Source: Neoechinorhynchus agilis (Eukaryota; Acanthocephala). From it: DNA of 64,000 nucleotides. The first letter of the stretch is position 1, and each line of letters starts with the position of its first letter. Shown in pieces: positions 49,096 through 58,987 of this stretch. The notes beneath the pieces are model-generated. The model ran no database searches, was not told where the DNA came from, and was given only the letters and a program-made list of their open reading frames with translations. The stretch covers positions 682,001 to 746,000 of the forward strand of contig CM121341.1 of assembly GCA_051530055.1 (NCBI GenBank), written 5' to 3'. Both the position numbers and the translations under genes were made by a program.

Positions 49096-50684
49096 TCAAC
49101 AACGGCAAGCGTTGCAATTATTACAAACGTTTTCAGCAGCGTTCTTGTAACAAGAACGTAAGGGTGCCGAAATCGCTTTACGCACAACGTTCCCTTGCTT
49201 TTGGCCGCTTGAACAGATTTTGGAACCACTTTCCTGACAAATCGGTTTCCGCACAGTGTCCTCGGGACTTTCCTTGATTGAATTTTTCACGCCCTCTGAT
49301 TTCGGTTGGATGAATGTGATTCGAAGCGCTGGGATCGCAACGGCTGGCGCTAAGGGCGCGCTTTTCACCGATGACACAAGAGCTGGCTCCGGTTCACAAA
49401 CTGATTCCGGTTCGCAAACTGACTCCGGTTCATAGAATTGTGATGGTTCACAGACTTCCTTCGGTTCGTAGACTGGCTGCTGCCTAAACCCTGATGTTCT
49501 TCGAGAACAACTTTGACAAACTGGCTCCGGTTCATAGAATTGTGGTGGCTCACAAACTGACTCAGGTTCACAAACTGACTCCGGTTCATAGAATTGTGAT
49601 GGTTCATGACTTCCTTCGGTTCGTAGACTGGCTGCTGCCTAAACCTTGATGTTCTTCGAGAACAACTTTGACAAACTGGCTCCGGTTCATAGAATTGTGG
49701 TGGCTCACAAACTGACTCAGGTTCACAAACTGACTCCGGTTCATAGAATTGTGATGGTTCACAGACTTCCTTCGGTTCGTAGACTGGCTGCTGCCTAAAC
49801 CCTGATGTTCTTCGAGAACAACTTTGACAAACTGGCTCCGGTTCATAGAATTGTGGTGGCTCACAAACTGACTCCGGTTCACCAAACTGACTCCGGTTCA
49901 TAGAATTGTGATGGTTCACAGACTTCCTTCGGTTCGTAGACTGGCTGCTGCCTAAACCCTGATGTTCTTCGAGAACAACTTTGACAAACTGGCTCCGGTT
50001 CATAGAATTGTAATGGTTCACAGACTTCCTCGGGTTCGCAAACTGACTCCGGTTCATAGAATTGTGATGGTTCACAGACTTCCTTCGGTTCGTAGACTGG
50101 CTGCTGCCTAAACCCTGATGTTCTTCGAGAACAACTTTGACAAACTGCTCCGGTTCATAGAATTGTAATGGTTCACAGACTTCCTCGGGTTCGCAAACTG
50201 GTTCCGGTTCATAGAATTGTGATGGTTCACAGACTTCCTTCGGTTCGTAGACTGGCTGCTGCCTAAACCCTGATGTTCTTCGAGAACAACTTTGACAAAC
50301 TGACTCCGGTTCATAGAATTGTAATGGTTCACAGACTTCCTCGGGTTCGCAAACTGGTTCCGGTTCACAAACTGGCTGCTGCTCGAACCCTGAAGTCCTT
50401 TGATAACAACTTATACAAACTGGCTCCGGTTCTTCGAATTGTGCTGGTTCGCAGACTGGTGCTTTTGGCGCTATCATTCTACGGGCAGGTTCCGATTTAC
50501 AGGCTGCCATTTCGCGATTGTTTGGTGTTCGTTGGACCACAACTTTGAATGTTTTAACGATGTTTTTAGCTGGTTCAGCACCCCAGATTGGTTCTTGTCT
50601 ACATTCTGCTGGAGAACAACAGCCTCCGTGGCAGGATGCAATGGCGATGAAAGCGGAAGCAAAAATGAGAGCGTAGAAGTTCAT
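49096..50684 (-). CDS. Secreted Cys/Pro/Glu-rich tandem-repeat protein
   Basis: Starts with a signal peptide (MNFYALIFASAFIAIASCHG) at 50684, followed by a unique Cys-containing part, then repeats of modules such as VCEPEEVCEPLQFYEPE and CQSCSRRTSGFRQQPVYEPKE, and a unique C-terminus ending ENVCNNCNACRC at 49096. The design (signal, CEP repeats, paired cysteines, no membrane segment) suits a cross-linked extracellular structural protein, perhaps cuticle or eggshell; that is inference. Three single-base length differences lie inside the repeats: one base missing near 50145, one extra near 49877, one missing near 49605. The first two compensate; after the third the frame does not return and ends at 49365, so the proper C-terminus lies in the original frame. 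The alternative frame (VKVVLEEHQGLGSSQSTNRR) has no stop in any repeat. Collapsed or mis-called repeats in the assembly are a strong alternative. Confidence 0.75.
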
Positions 50685-51293
50685 TTAAGTTCACGAGTTT
50701 GCTATTGATGATCAATGATTAATCGACCCTATCTGCCCTCTTTTATACCCAAGGAGTTTTGTAAACATGTCGCGAGATGTTGTTCACAAGCTGAAATTTG
50801 TTTTATAAACGTCGCTTGGTTTCTGTACTTTAAGATTATTTTCGGTGTATTTTATTTAACTTCGATTTATGGCTTTATATAATTGTTGATTTTTTACGTT
50901 TTAATGATATGATTTATACAGTTTGTCAACTTTTCAGTCATTTTGCTTTCATACTCTTTATGATAAGTAGAAGCTAACACAAAATAAGTTAAAATGCTTT
51001 TGGATTGCTGACTTTGTTATATTCTTAAAAAAGTCGACGCATTTAAGAATTTGAATTTTGCTCAGATTTAAATGCATCTTTTTCCCATCAACTTCATGCA
51101 AAAATAATTTTCGTGTTATTGTCAAAAGCTGAAGGCGTTGTTGGCATAGTAGCCCATTCAATCACTGTCCGCACATTCAATGTTTTCAAAAATTGATTTT
51201 TTTAAAACTTTGAGCGATACCATTGACCAGGGAAGAAGAGAGATGAGTATTTTGTGATAGTATTGCAATGATTTACGATCCAAAAATAAAAGG
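50685..51293. other. Promoter side of the repeat-protein gene, AT-rich
   Basis: A ttttataccc box at 50741-50750 lies about 55 bases upstream of the minus-strand start (50684) and could serve as a TATA-like element. No coding frame seen. Confidence 0.4.
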
Positions 51294-52290
51294 ATGGCTA
51301 AAGACGTCTTTACTTATAAAGGTGTTTCGGATAAACTTATACTAGCGCTGGTTATTAAGCGAGCAACTACGAGCAATTTTCTTGAACTTTGTGAAGATAC
51401 AAAATCCCATTTGCCGAATGAAATGATGGATCAAGTAGAAAAGGAAGTAGATTTGTGAAACGTGTCCTCGATACCGATTTAATCCACTCAAGACGAGACA
51501 ATTTAATTGCAATGCAACAGAGCGCTTCATGTAATAGTCCGCCGGCACCAAATAGTGGTCAACTAACCTCCAGCAGTCAAGGATCCTCAAATATTCTAAC
51601 AACAATTCGTACTGATTAACGTGCAAAGTTTCGTTCGAATGAACATTTTGTGAATCAAATGCGACCTCAGCGTCCTCGAGGACGCAAACTCGGTACCAAA
51701 ATCCAGTGTGAAAGTGCATCGAATATTAAACAAACCAAATCTGATTTCGAACAGAGCCAACGGTTTTTCAGTTACGTCGAACAATTGAGGCAAATAGGGG
51801 AGGAAGGAAAAGGCAAAAGTTTTGAAGCGGATAATAAGTAAGATTACGGATTAGCTTTGGATTACTCTGTCAAGTCGATTGCCGGTTGCCTGCAATCACA
51901 AAAGGATCAAACGTTTAAAGTTAAGAAGCTCCTTAAGATAATCAATCTCAATTATGAGAGATGCGTGATCAAGTTCCTGTTGATATTGGTCCTCCGGATG
52001 ACCGCGGAGGGGGAAAGATGGATGTAGATTATGATCAGCCTAAAGTCAGTGAAGAAATTTCCGTTATTGAAGCAACTGGTGAGAAGGATGTTAGGGTGGT
52101 TTTAGGTAATGAGTTTCCTGCTCCCCACCCTGGTTATGAGGTTGTAGAAGATAATATTAATGTTTTGTTGAAAGATAATGTTGTGGAAGGGGTGGTTTTT
52201 GAAAGTAATGAGTATGCGCCCCCCCATCGTGGTGAATTACTAGATGCAGCTCGTTTTCTCAGAGGAAGAGATGAATGTTTTAAAGATTAG
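51294..52290 (+). pseudogene. Decayed coding-like chain of unknown origin
   Basis: A series of plus-strand frames reads like protein: 51294-51458 (MAKDVFTYKGVSDKLILAL), then a Ser/Gln-rich part, a basic part (RPQRPRGRKLGTK), a helical part (FSYVEQLRQIGEEGKGK) and an acidic part 51961-52290 (MDVDYDQPKVSEEISV). Order and composition vaguely recall a Gag-like or structural protein, but no zinc knuckle or other hallmark is present. It is interrupted and probably dead. It could instead be a fast-evolving host gene whose introns I did not resolve. Confidence 0.3.
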
Positions 52291-52480
52291 TAGAGAAGAT
52301 TTGGGTGATTTGTCAATACACGATTTGGCTAAGATTTATTATGCTGAAGGTCCAAATCAAAAGGTGCTTCAGTGCCAAGTGGACGGTGCTTATGATATTT
52401 TTTGAAACGAAAGGTAGTAAATTATTTGAGGAGCTCCTTACAATAACAAGTTTATTGTTAAAAAAATACAAATAATAGGA

Positions 52481-52517
52481 GGACACATGTACCTTTGGGT
52501 CCTCATAAGCATTCGAG
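52481..52517. repeat. Dispersed 36-base motif, copy at 52.5 kb
   Basis: Contains atgtacctttgggtcctcata; matches the copy at 37645-37680. Confidence 0.55.
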
Positions 52518-52821
52518 TTCACAATTGTTCAAAAAAGCGCATCCGTTAGGATGGGAATATCCAGTCGAGGGATGTCCGTTCGGGAGGTAACATCTGCTCG
52601 GAGGGATGTCTATTCGGGTGGGACTATCCGGTCGGGGCTTCTCAGGTGGTCTCTAGTCTTTTATTCATGCGAGATTTCGTCCTAAGTTTTTATTTCAAAT
52701 AAAGCATGAGAATTTTGCTGTGCAAATGTTAGCGATTGAGGGACTGGGTGATGTCAGTCGTTTGGGTGGTCGTTGGATCTTAGCAAATTTAAATCTAGAG
52801 TCTTTTCGAAGAATTTTTGGA

Positions 52822-53371
52822 GTGTAGTGCTAAATAGAAAGAGAACGGATTCGAAAAATTAAAAGCTTCAGGCTGGATAGGTTCAGTCTCGTATACCACA
52901 ATGGTAGAACAATTTTTATTGAATCGTCTTTTTGATATATCCGTGAACCCTTCTTTTATTCCTTCAGATAACTATTCCACTGATGGAATTAGAGAATTAG
53001 AATTTTTTCAGATTTTGGAAGGCTTCTTCAAAAGCATCCAATTGAAGTGTAGTGCTAAATAGAAAGAGAACGGATTGGAAAAATTAAAAGCTTCAGAATG
53101 GATAGTTTCAGTCTCGTATACCACAATGGTAGAACAATTTTTATTGAATCGTCTTTTTGATATATCCGTGAACCCTTCTTTTATTCCTTCAGATAACTAT
53201 TCCACTGATGGAATTAGAGAATTAGAATTTTTTCAGATTTTGGAAGGCTTCTTCAAAAGCATCCAATTGGAGTGTAGTGCTAAATAGAAAGAGAACGGAT
53301 TGGAAAAATTAAAAGCTTCAGAATGGATAGTTTCAGTCTCGTATACCACAATGGTAGAACAAATTCTATTG
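52822..53371. repeat. 225-bp tandem repeat, 2.4 copies
   Basis: Copies start at 52822, 53047 and 53272 (each gtgtagtgctaaatag), exactly 225 bases apart. Copies differ at only a few positions, so the duplication is recent. Since 225 is divisible by three, each unit holds the same 70-odd codon frame (ASEWIVSVSYTTMVEQFLLN, ending LECSAK before a stop), which may be a multiplied fragment of a gene end. Confidence 0.9.
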
Positions 53372-53377
53372 AATCAA

Positions 53378-53935
53378 AAAGATTGGATTTAAAACTTTCT
53401 AGACCTTTGACTTTTTCAAATCGAATACGTTGAAAATCATGAAGATTTTCGATAAGTTTTACATTAAAAACATCACAGCTACTCATAATAAATTATATTT
53501 AAATGAAGCAGAGCGAGTTTTAGTGATGTGTAGCGCCCAAATACCCGCCTTGGTTTCAAGTTTTGTTTAGAAAAATGTTTAATATATGCGAAAAAAGATT
53601 TGATTTAAAACTTTCTAGAGCTTTGACTTTTTCAAATCGAAAACTTTGAAAATCATGAAGATTTTCGATAAGTTTTACATTAAAAACATCACAGCTGCTC
53701 ATAATAAATAATATTTAAATGAAGAAGAGCGAGTTTTTGTGTTCTGTAGCGCCCAAAGGCTCGCCTCGGTTTCAAGTTTTGTTTAGAAAAATGTTTAATA
53801 TATGCGCAAAAAGATTGGATTTTAAACTTCCTGGAGCTTTGACCTTTTCCAATCGAAAACTTTGACGATCATGAATATAATCGGTAAATTTTACATTAAA
53901 AACATGACAGTTACTTCGCATAAATTTATTAAAAT
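53378..53935. repeat. 216-bp tandem repeat, about 2.6 copies
   Basis: The block gatt-ggattt-aaactt recurs at about 53381, 53597 and 53813, 216 bases apart. On the minus strand each unit encodes a variant of CDVFNVKLIENLHDFQ...EKVKALESFKSNLF; amino acids vary conservatively between copies. Two units carry gagcgagtttt...gtagcgccc, which also occurs at the edge of the virus-like block (46811-46836). Confidence 0.85.
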
Positions 53936-54305
53936 AAGTGATTATTTTAAACAATAATGCTAAGATTGCATTATTCAACATAGTCTACTCTAAGAAACTA
54001 AAATGTTTTCACAATCATTCACGCCACCGATAAATCAGCTCCTCAACGATGTACTAAACAGTTGTCTGTAATAAATCATTTCAAATGTGAGTGAACAACT
54101 CTGTTCCATGTTTGCTCGCGATATAACTTTCGCTTCGTCAAATAAGCGATTTGGCAAAATTTTTAATAAACTTTTTTATTCTACGTGATAAGAAAATGTT
54201 TTGCCTATTTTTCGAAATTAAAACCAATTTCGTCCACAAAGTCATGAAATCACCATAGAAACGAGTAGAGTTTCTTTTAAATATTGAAGTACTGTCACGT
54301 TTTAA
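53936..54305. other. AT-rich spacer
   Basis: Nothing recognisable between the tandem repeats and the next coding frame. Confidence 0.5.
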
Positions 54306-54574
54306 TGTTTTCTGCAGAATTGGTGATATCTTTTGTTGTCACAGGTAAAGCATCGCTGAACTCGATAACTCAAATCAATTACTATTATTTAGTTGCTCTA
54401 TTAGACGGCCTAGAATACATGAGTAGACAATCTAAACAAGAATTTGCACAGTACATCTCATCGTTTAATCCTGAACTTGGAAGGTTAATTCTAGAACATG
54501 AAAGTGAACTCAAACTATCGACGGATATTAAAGTACTTTTGCGAAATTTTAGGGCAGAAAAATCTAATAAATAG
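54306..54574 (+). CDS. Small helical hypothetical protein or terminal exon
   Basis: From the ATG at 54306 a 89-residue frame runs to 54574: hydrophobic start (MFSAELVISFVVTG), then a helical acidic-basic part (YYYLVALLDGLEYMSRQSKQ, LILEHESELKLSTD). It could be a C-terminal exon of a HEAT-like protein or a short independent gene. An acceptor-like ttctgcag precedes codon 5 and another (tgtcacag) codon 14. I do not recognise it. Confidence 0.35.
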
Positions 54575-54773
54575 CACTGAGACCCGAGCCATATAGATTT
54601 TTTAGCTTAAGTAAATACCTTTAATGTCATTGTAATTAAAAATGTTCAGAGATGCATTGCTGCAGTGCTCTGTCGTTCATTTAAAAAATGCTTAATTTTG
54701 CGATTAAATTTTATTTCCTAAAGGTACTTAAAATGCTTTCCTTCTTATTCCTGAATTCGATACAACGTACTAC

Positions 54774-56461
54774 ATGCGATACCTCACCAGTCCAACCATT
54801 GACAATTCGACAATTGGACTCGCTAATCTTTTCGGCAAAGTCAACCTTTTTGTTGGATACTCGAAATTCGGTGATCCACAAAACTGGATAATTGCACCTG
54901 ATGCATCGCGGACTTTCATAACTTCCACTGGCCTCCATCTTGCAGTAATAACACACGACTCAGTTTTCATAGGTTCGAATTTCCGTTTCTATGTTCAAAA
55001 ACGAGAATTCAAGCACTAACTGACGCTTTGCTGTACTTTACTCGACTCTACTTAAATCCAAATGGTAACCTGCGAATACTTATTTTATACATTACATCAT
55101 TCCCTCGAATCAATGCGATCGAATTAGCTTTTGTGAGAAGGGATTCGATGTCTGCATTATATATGATTGAAGAAGCCCAGGAGTTCTTGGAAGTTTTGTC
55201 ATTGGACAGAAAATTTACAGAAATCTTTGCTACAACGCTTAAGATGGGTCCTTGCGCAATTTTCTTACCTAGCCCAGCTTGGTTTAATCTGGCTAACGAC
55301 TGGAATAGTCGTTGGAATGAAATAATATTCAAACCCCGAGATGTGCTTTATCATATTGTTAGTACACCATTGGGACCAACGTCTTTTATGAGTTACACGG
55401 CTGTGACTCTCAAAACCGCTGCACGAACACCGATAAAAACATCAAATACTCTAGCTCAACAATTTGTTAGTCTACATGGCAACACTTTAAATATCCACAT
55501 ACCTTTTCTTGCATTAACACCTAAACTAAGTTGGCGGCTTTGAAGGATATAAATGGGCACTTTTGTTGGATAGGGAAAGCTTTATCAAAGCGGGAGTTTT
55601 GCGAGAGGATATACACAATTATTATTGAATTTTGAAAACTATATTAAAAATATTTTCTTTTTTAGGACGGTTCATTAAAGGCGGTGGTTTACTAATACTG
55701 TGAATATTTTTATGGTTCTTCGAGATTTTACTTCGCCTACACGTTAGCCGTTATTAAAACAATCTATCAAAATCGCCAACAAAGTGATTTTCTTTACGGA
55801 TACTCCACTAACCTGTCCGGCAAATCGTTTGCGGGTGAATTCTGAAATCAGTCAATACTCAAGTCACCAAGCTCTCGAGACTATTTATCAATTTATGGAT
55901 AGAACTGGGTGTACGATTTTTGCCAGCTTATACCTTAAGGTTTTCAAGAATTTCATTTCCAAAAACAAAATCAATGCAACCTACGTGACAATTTTTGTCG
56001 TTAAAGATCACACTTTATTGTTGCTAAATGATGAATATAAAGACGGGTTTAACTCTACAATTGGTAAGAATGTGAGCAATTTTTTCCTAAGTCATTTAAT
56101 CGTTCATAATCCTGAGAATATTGATCCTACTGATGGCTCTTTGTACAGTGAGCAAATGATGAATCCAATGTCTATAAAGAACGCAGCTGGTGATTCATTA
56201 CTCACAACTGTTCAAGAAGGTCGATTATTCATTCAACTGCACGGGAAGGAAGTTGGATTCAGAGAGTTTAATCAGTGCAAACTCGACGGAGTAGTACATG
56301 TTATCCGGGAGCCACTTGTTCGTGCTTCGAATGACAAAAAGACAGCGAAAAGAAGTGATGTTGAAATTGAAAAACTCGACAGGTACACTTCTGTGACCGT
56401 TACAATTTTAGTGATCGGACTCAATGTCGCATTCGTTGTTGTTATATCGCTTGCACTATAA
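54774..56461 (+). CDS. Type-I membrane protein with FAS1 (fasciclin) domains, possibly a CUB domain
   Basis: Several exons whose borders are only partly clear. 54774-55019 reads like the C-terminal half of a CUB domain (FITSTGLHLAVITHDSVF, ending FRFYV). A first FAS1-like domain starts near 55180 (FLEVLSLDRKFTEIF, CAIFLPSPAWFNL, DVLYHIVS) and continues after a small intron (about 55466-55528, in frame) with WALLLDRESFIKAGVLRED. A second FAS1 is at 55784-56340 (VTIFVVKDHTLLLLNDEY, VSNFFLSHLIVHN, QCKLDGVVHVIREPLV). A membrane helix near the end (VTVTILVIGLNVAFVVVIS) anchors it with almost no cytoplasmic tail. FAS1 proteins mediate cell or matrix adhesion. Whether the CUB-like part belongs to the same gene is uncertain. 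Confidence 0.6.
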
Positions 56462-57603
56462 CAATACTGCTCTCGTTCTCAGCTCTTAGAAAGACCTGAG
56501 AATTTAAGAGCTAGAGATGAACATCACCGTCGCTCTTGACGCCTCTAATAAAATATTTTTGTCTTATGAAAAATATGCAAATGACATTTTTGTGCACTCG
56601 TGATTTTTCGCAATACTTCTAAATATCTAATGAACTATACCACCTTCTTGTTATTGTGAATCCTCGTTTCGTTAATAAAATACTCGCATTTCACAAAATT
56701 ATAAAAACATGTAAGACATATTATTGACCGAATTTTTCCCACTCGTGCAATTGCAGGACACCTCTTTCTATACCAATGTAAATCAATCGCATTTTATGAT
56801 CATCGTTATCGTAATTTCATATTATAGATAATTTGATTGGTTGTAGATATGTGAGCGGTGTATACTAAAAACGTTTCGAACCTCTTCAGGGGTTCATCAT
56901 CACTCGACGAGGTTCGAGACGTGTTTCATGATAAATTATTTACCGAGTAAAGACCTAAACAGTAATTCCAGTTGGACTCTTAAATTGTCTACATCTTAGT
57001 CAGGTGCGTTAAGCGTATCGACATCGTTTTGCTGAAAAAAATTCAATGTCGTTCGTTAATTTCGCATTTTTGGACAGTCTAACGCTACACAATAGCCGCG
57101 ACTTTTAAGGCAAAGCGACATTTGATATGACAGCTTTTGCTAAGTGGACCCATTTGGAGCTCACGATTTACTTCTGATAAAAGTTTGAACGCGATTTCCG
57201 CCCAACCCGAGAAACGCCAAGAGAACTTTTACATCAGGACCAAGTATTTTCAATTAAAAGTCATGCGTTGGGGTCTTTTCATGAAACAATAACCGGCCTT
57301 ATGGAAATAAACATGATTATTGGCTTCATTAGTTCTTCTATTGAATACGCATACTTGCACCCAACCATCGAACAATTTCAAATTGAATTGACTGATTCAA
57401 AATTTGGGCTAAAGATTGTTCGTATTCTTTGGTTAAACAGCTTGACATACAATGTAGACAGTTGGTCTCAGTCCCCTGTGACAGGGTCAGACTCCTCAAA
57501 ACTTCTAACACTTTCTTCAACGTGGTCCTCCTTTTCTTTTAGTCGACCAATTTTGCATAGACACTTTGTACATAGACCTTTCATAATTGCACACCCTTAG
57601 ACC
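56462..57603. other. Spacer with one palindrome; no supported gene
   Basis: A frame at 57268-57600 has no domain. The region ends at the TATA box of the next gene. Confidence 0.45.
56867..56926. repeat. Palindromic element with hammerhead-like core, copy 4
   Basis: Arms aaaaacgtttcgaacctc (56867-56884) and gaggttcgagacgtgttt (56909-56926). The minus strand 56889-56872 reads ctgaagaggttcgaaacg, a complete CTGANGA-stem-GAAAC string; ctcgacgaggttcgagac on the plus strand is the degenerate partner. Confidence 0.65.
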
Positions 57604-57610
57604 GTATAAA
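57604..57610 (+). promoter_or_regulatory. TATA box
   Basis: tataaaa in accgtataaaaaggc, 72-78 bases upstream of the ATG at 57682, a spacing that allows a short leader. Confidence 0.55.
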
Positions 57611-57681
57611 AAGGCTTCTTGTTTAAATTTTCGGTCACTTCGCATCTCGTCTTCAAATATTTTTCGCCTCCCTCAACTACC

Positions 57682-58143
57682 ATGGGATCTAGAAGTGGAA
57701 AAGCGAGTGATTCTAAGGTGAACAGTGGTGACATGAGACCAAGCGGACACATTCATTATTCTCCCTACTACTCATCTTCTCATCCGCCACATCAGCCTGT
57801 CGTTCACCAGCTTAGTTGCCCTAACGCAAATTATATGGCACAACAGGGCCAGCAAATACATCCATGTTTGCTTCATTCAAGCATGATTCCATCTGCAGTG
57901 CCGCCGATTATGTATAATCCACAAATGCCCCAGATGATGAACAACGGAGTTGGCGGAATGCCACAAATGCAGCCGCCTCAACAACTTCCTTCACCAATGT
58001 ACAATTTTAACGAAGACTTTGGGCAACAACCAATGAATCCATTTATGCCATCCAGGGGTAGCTGCGCCATGGGACCGATGGGAATGGTCCCTAATGGAAT
58101 GCAGCCTCCACAAGCCCCGGTCAGAGTAGGACCAATGTTTTAA
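57682..58143 (+). CDS. Pro/Met/Gln-rich low-complexity protein
   Basis: Single exon, 153 residues from the ATG in accATGGGATCT (good context) behind a TATA box. An upstream in-frame Met at 57619 lies too close to the TATA box to be likely. The sequence is disordered: SGKASDSKVNSGDMRPSG, then HIHYSPYYSSSHPPHQPVV, then NPQMPQMMNNGVGGMPQMQP and PMGMVPNGMQPPQAP. There is no signal peptide or known domain. A nuclear co-regulator or an abundant cytoplasmic structural protein would both fit. Strong composition bias makes homology assignment unsafe. Confidence 0.6.
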   Translation: MGSRSGKASDSKVNSGDMRPSGHIHYSPYYSSSHPPHQPVVHQLSCPNANYMAQQGQQIHPCLLHSSMIPSAVPPIMYNPQMPQMMNNGVGGMPQMQPPQQLPSPMYNFNEDFGQQPMNPFMPSRGSCAMGPMGMVPNGMQPPQAPVRVGPMF

Positions 58144-58987
58144 CTGGTTAAAATCAATTTGAATCAATATTAAATGGATAGTTTCCAGTATGGGTTTGTT
58201 CCCATTGTGAATCATTGTAACCCAAAAACAGCACTAAAACTTTACCACCGACGCACTCTCATACTAAACGCAGAATGTATGTGAGTCAGAGAGCGAAAGA
58301 GCTACTTGAACACAAGAAAGTAGTTGTATATATGTAGTTGAACCTGTAGTTCATTTTTAAAAATCGACTTCCTTGCCAAGAATGGTCTTACTCGGAAAGG
58401 TATGTCGCCGGACATTGACGAAATGGTGCTTTTAAGTGAAAAAAAAATCAAATTCTGCGCCATTATTTTGATCTAAAGTTTAGAAGTAACACAGTAATCA
58501 GAAAAAAATGACTGATTAAATTGTATTGTGTAATCTTCATGTAACTTTTAGAGATCGCAATCAGAACTGCATTATATCGACTTTTGACGCTCAATCCACT
58601 TGTTATTGAAGTTATTAACCTTGCTGATACAAAAATCTTTAACATGACCAATTTTGCGTCTTTTTCTAACACGAACATAGTCAAAGTACCAAGTTTTTTT
58701 CAAATTTGAGTGGCAACAAAAGACGCTGATTTGAGTTTCAAATTTTTCATTGAAATGCAAAAATAAACACGAAACTTTCACAAATTTATATTTGCACGAA
58801 ACATTTTAAAATTAGTGTCTACGATATTTTCAATAATTTATTTTCCTGTTGCAAGGAACGAATAATAATGCGCGAAGACTATCAAATAAGTTTCATCTTC
58901 GCATTTTGCTTTGCTTACGTCTTAATTACGAACTTCACAATTTGATTTCCGACTGTGACCTTCATCCGTTTCTTTAATTTCGTTTAG
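58144..58987. other. AT-rich spacer and probable first intron / promoter of myosin VIIa
   Basis: No coding frame seen; the start codon exon of the myosin gene should lie here or just left but is too short to recognise. Confidence 0.45.

Noticed and set aside
57268-57600. 110-residue frame before the TATA box
   Set aside because: No domain or signal; ends a few bases before the promoter of the next gene and is more likely chance.
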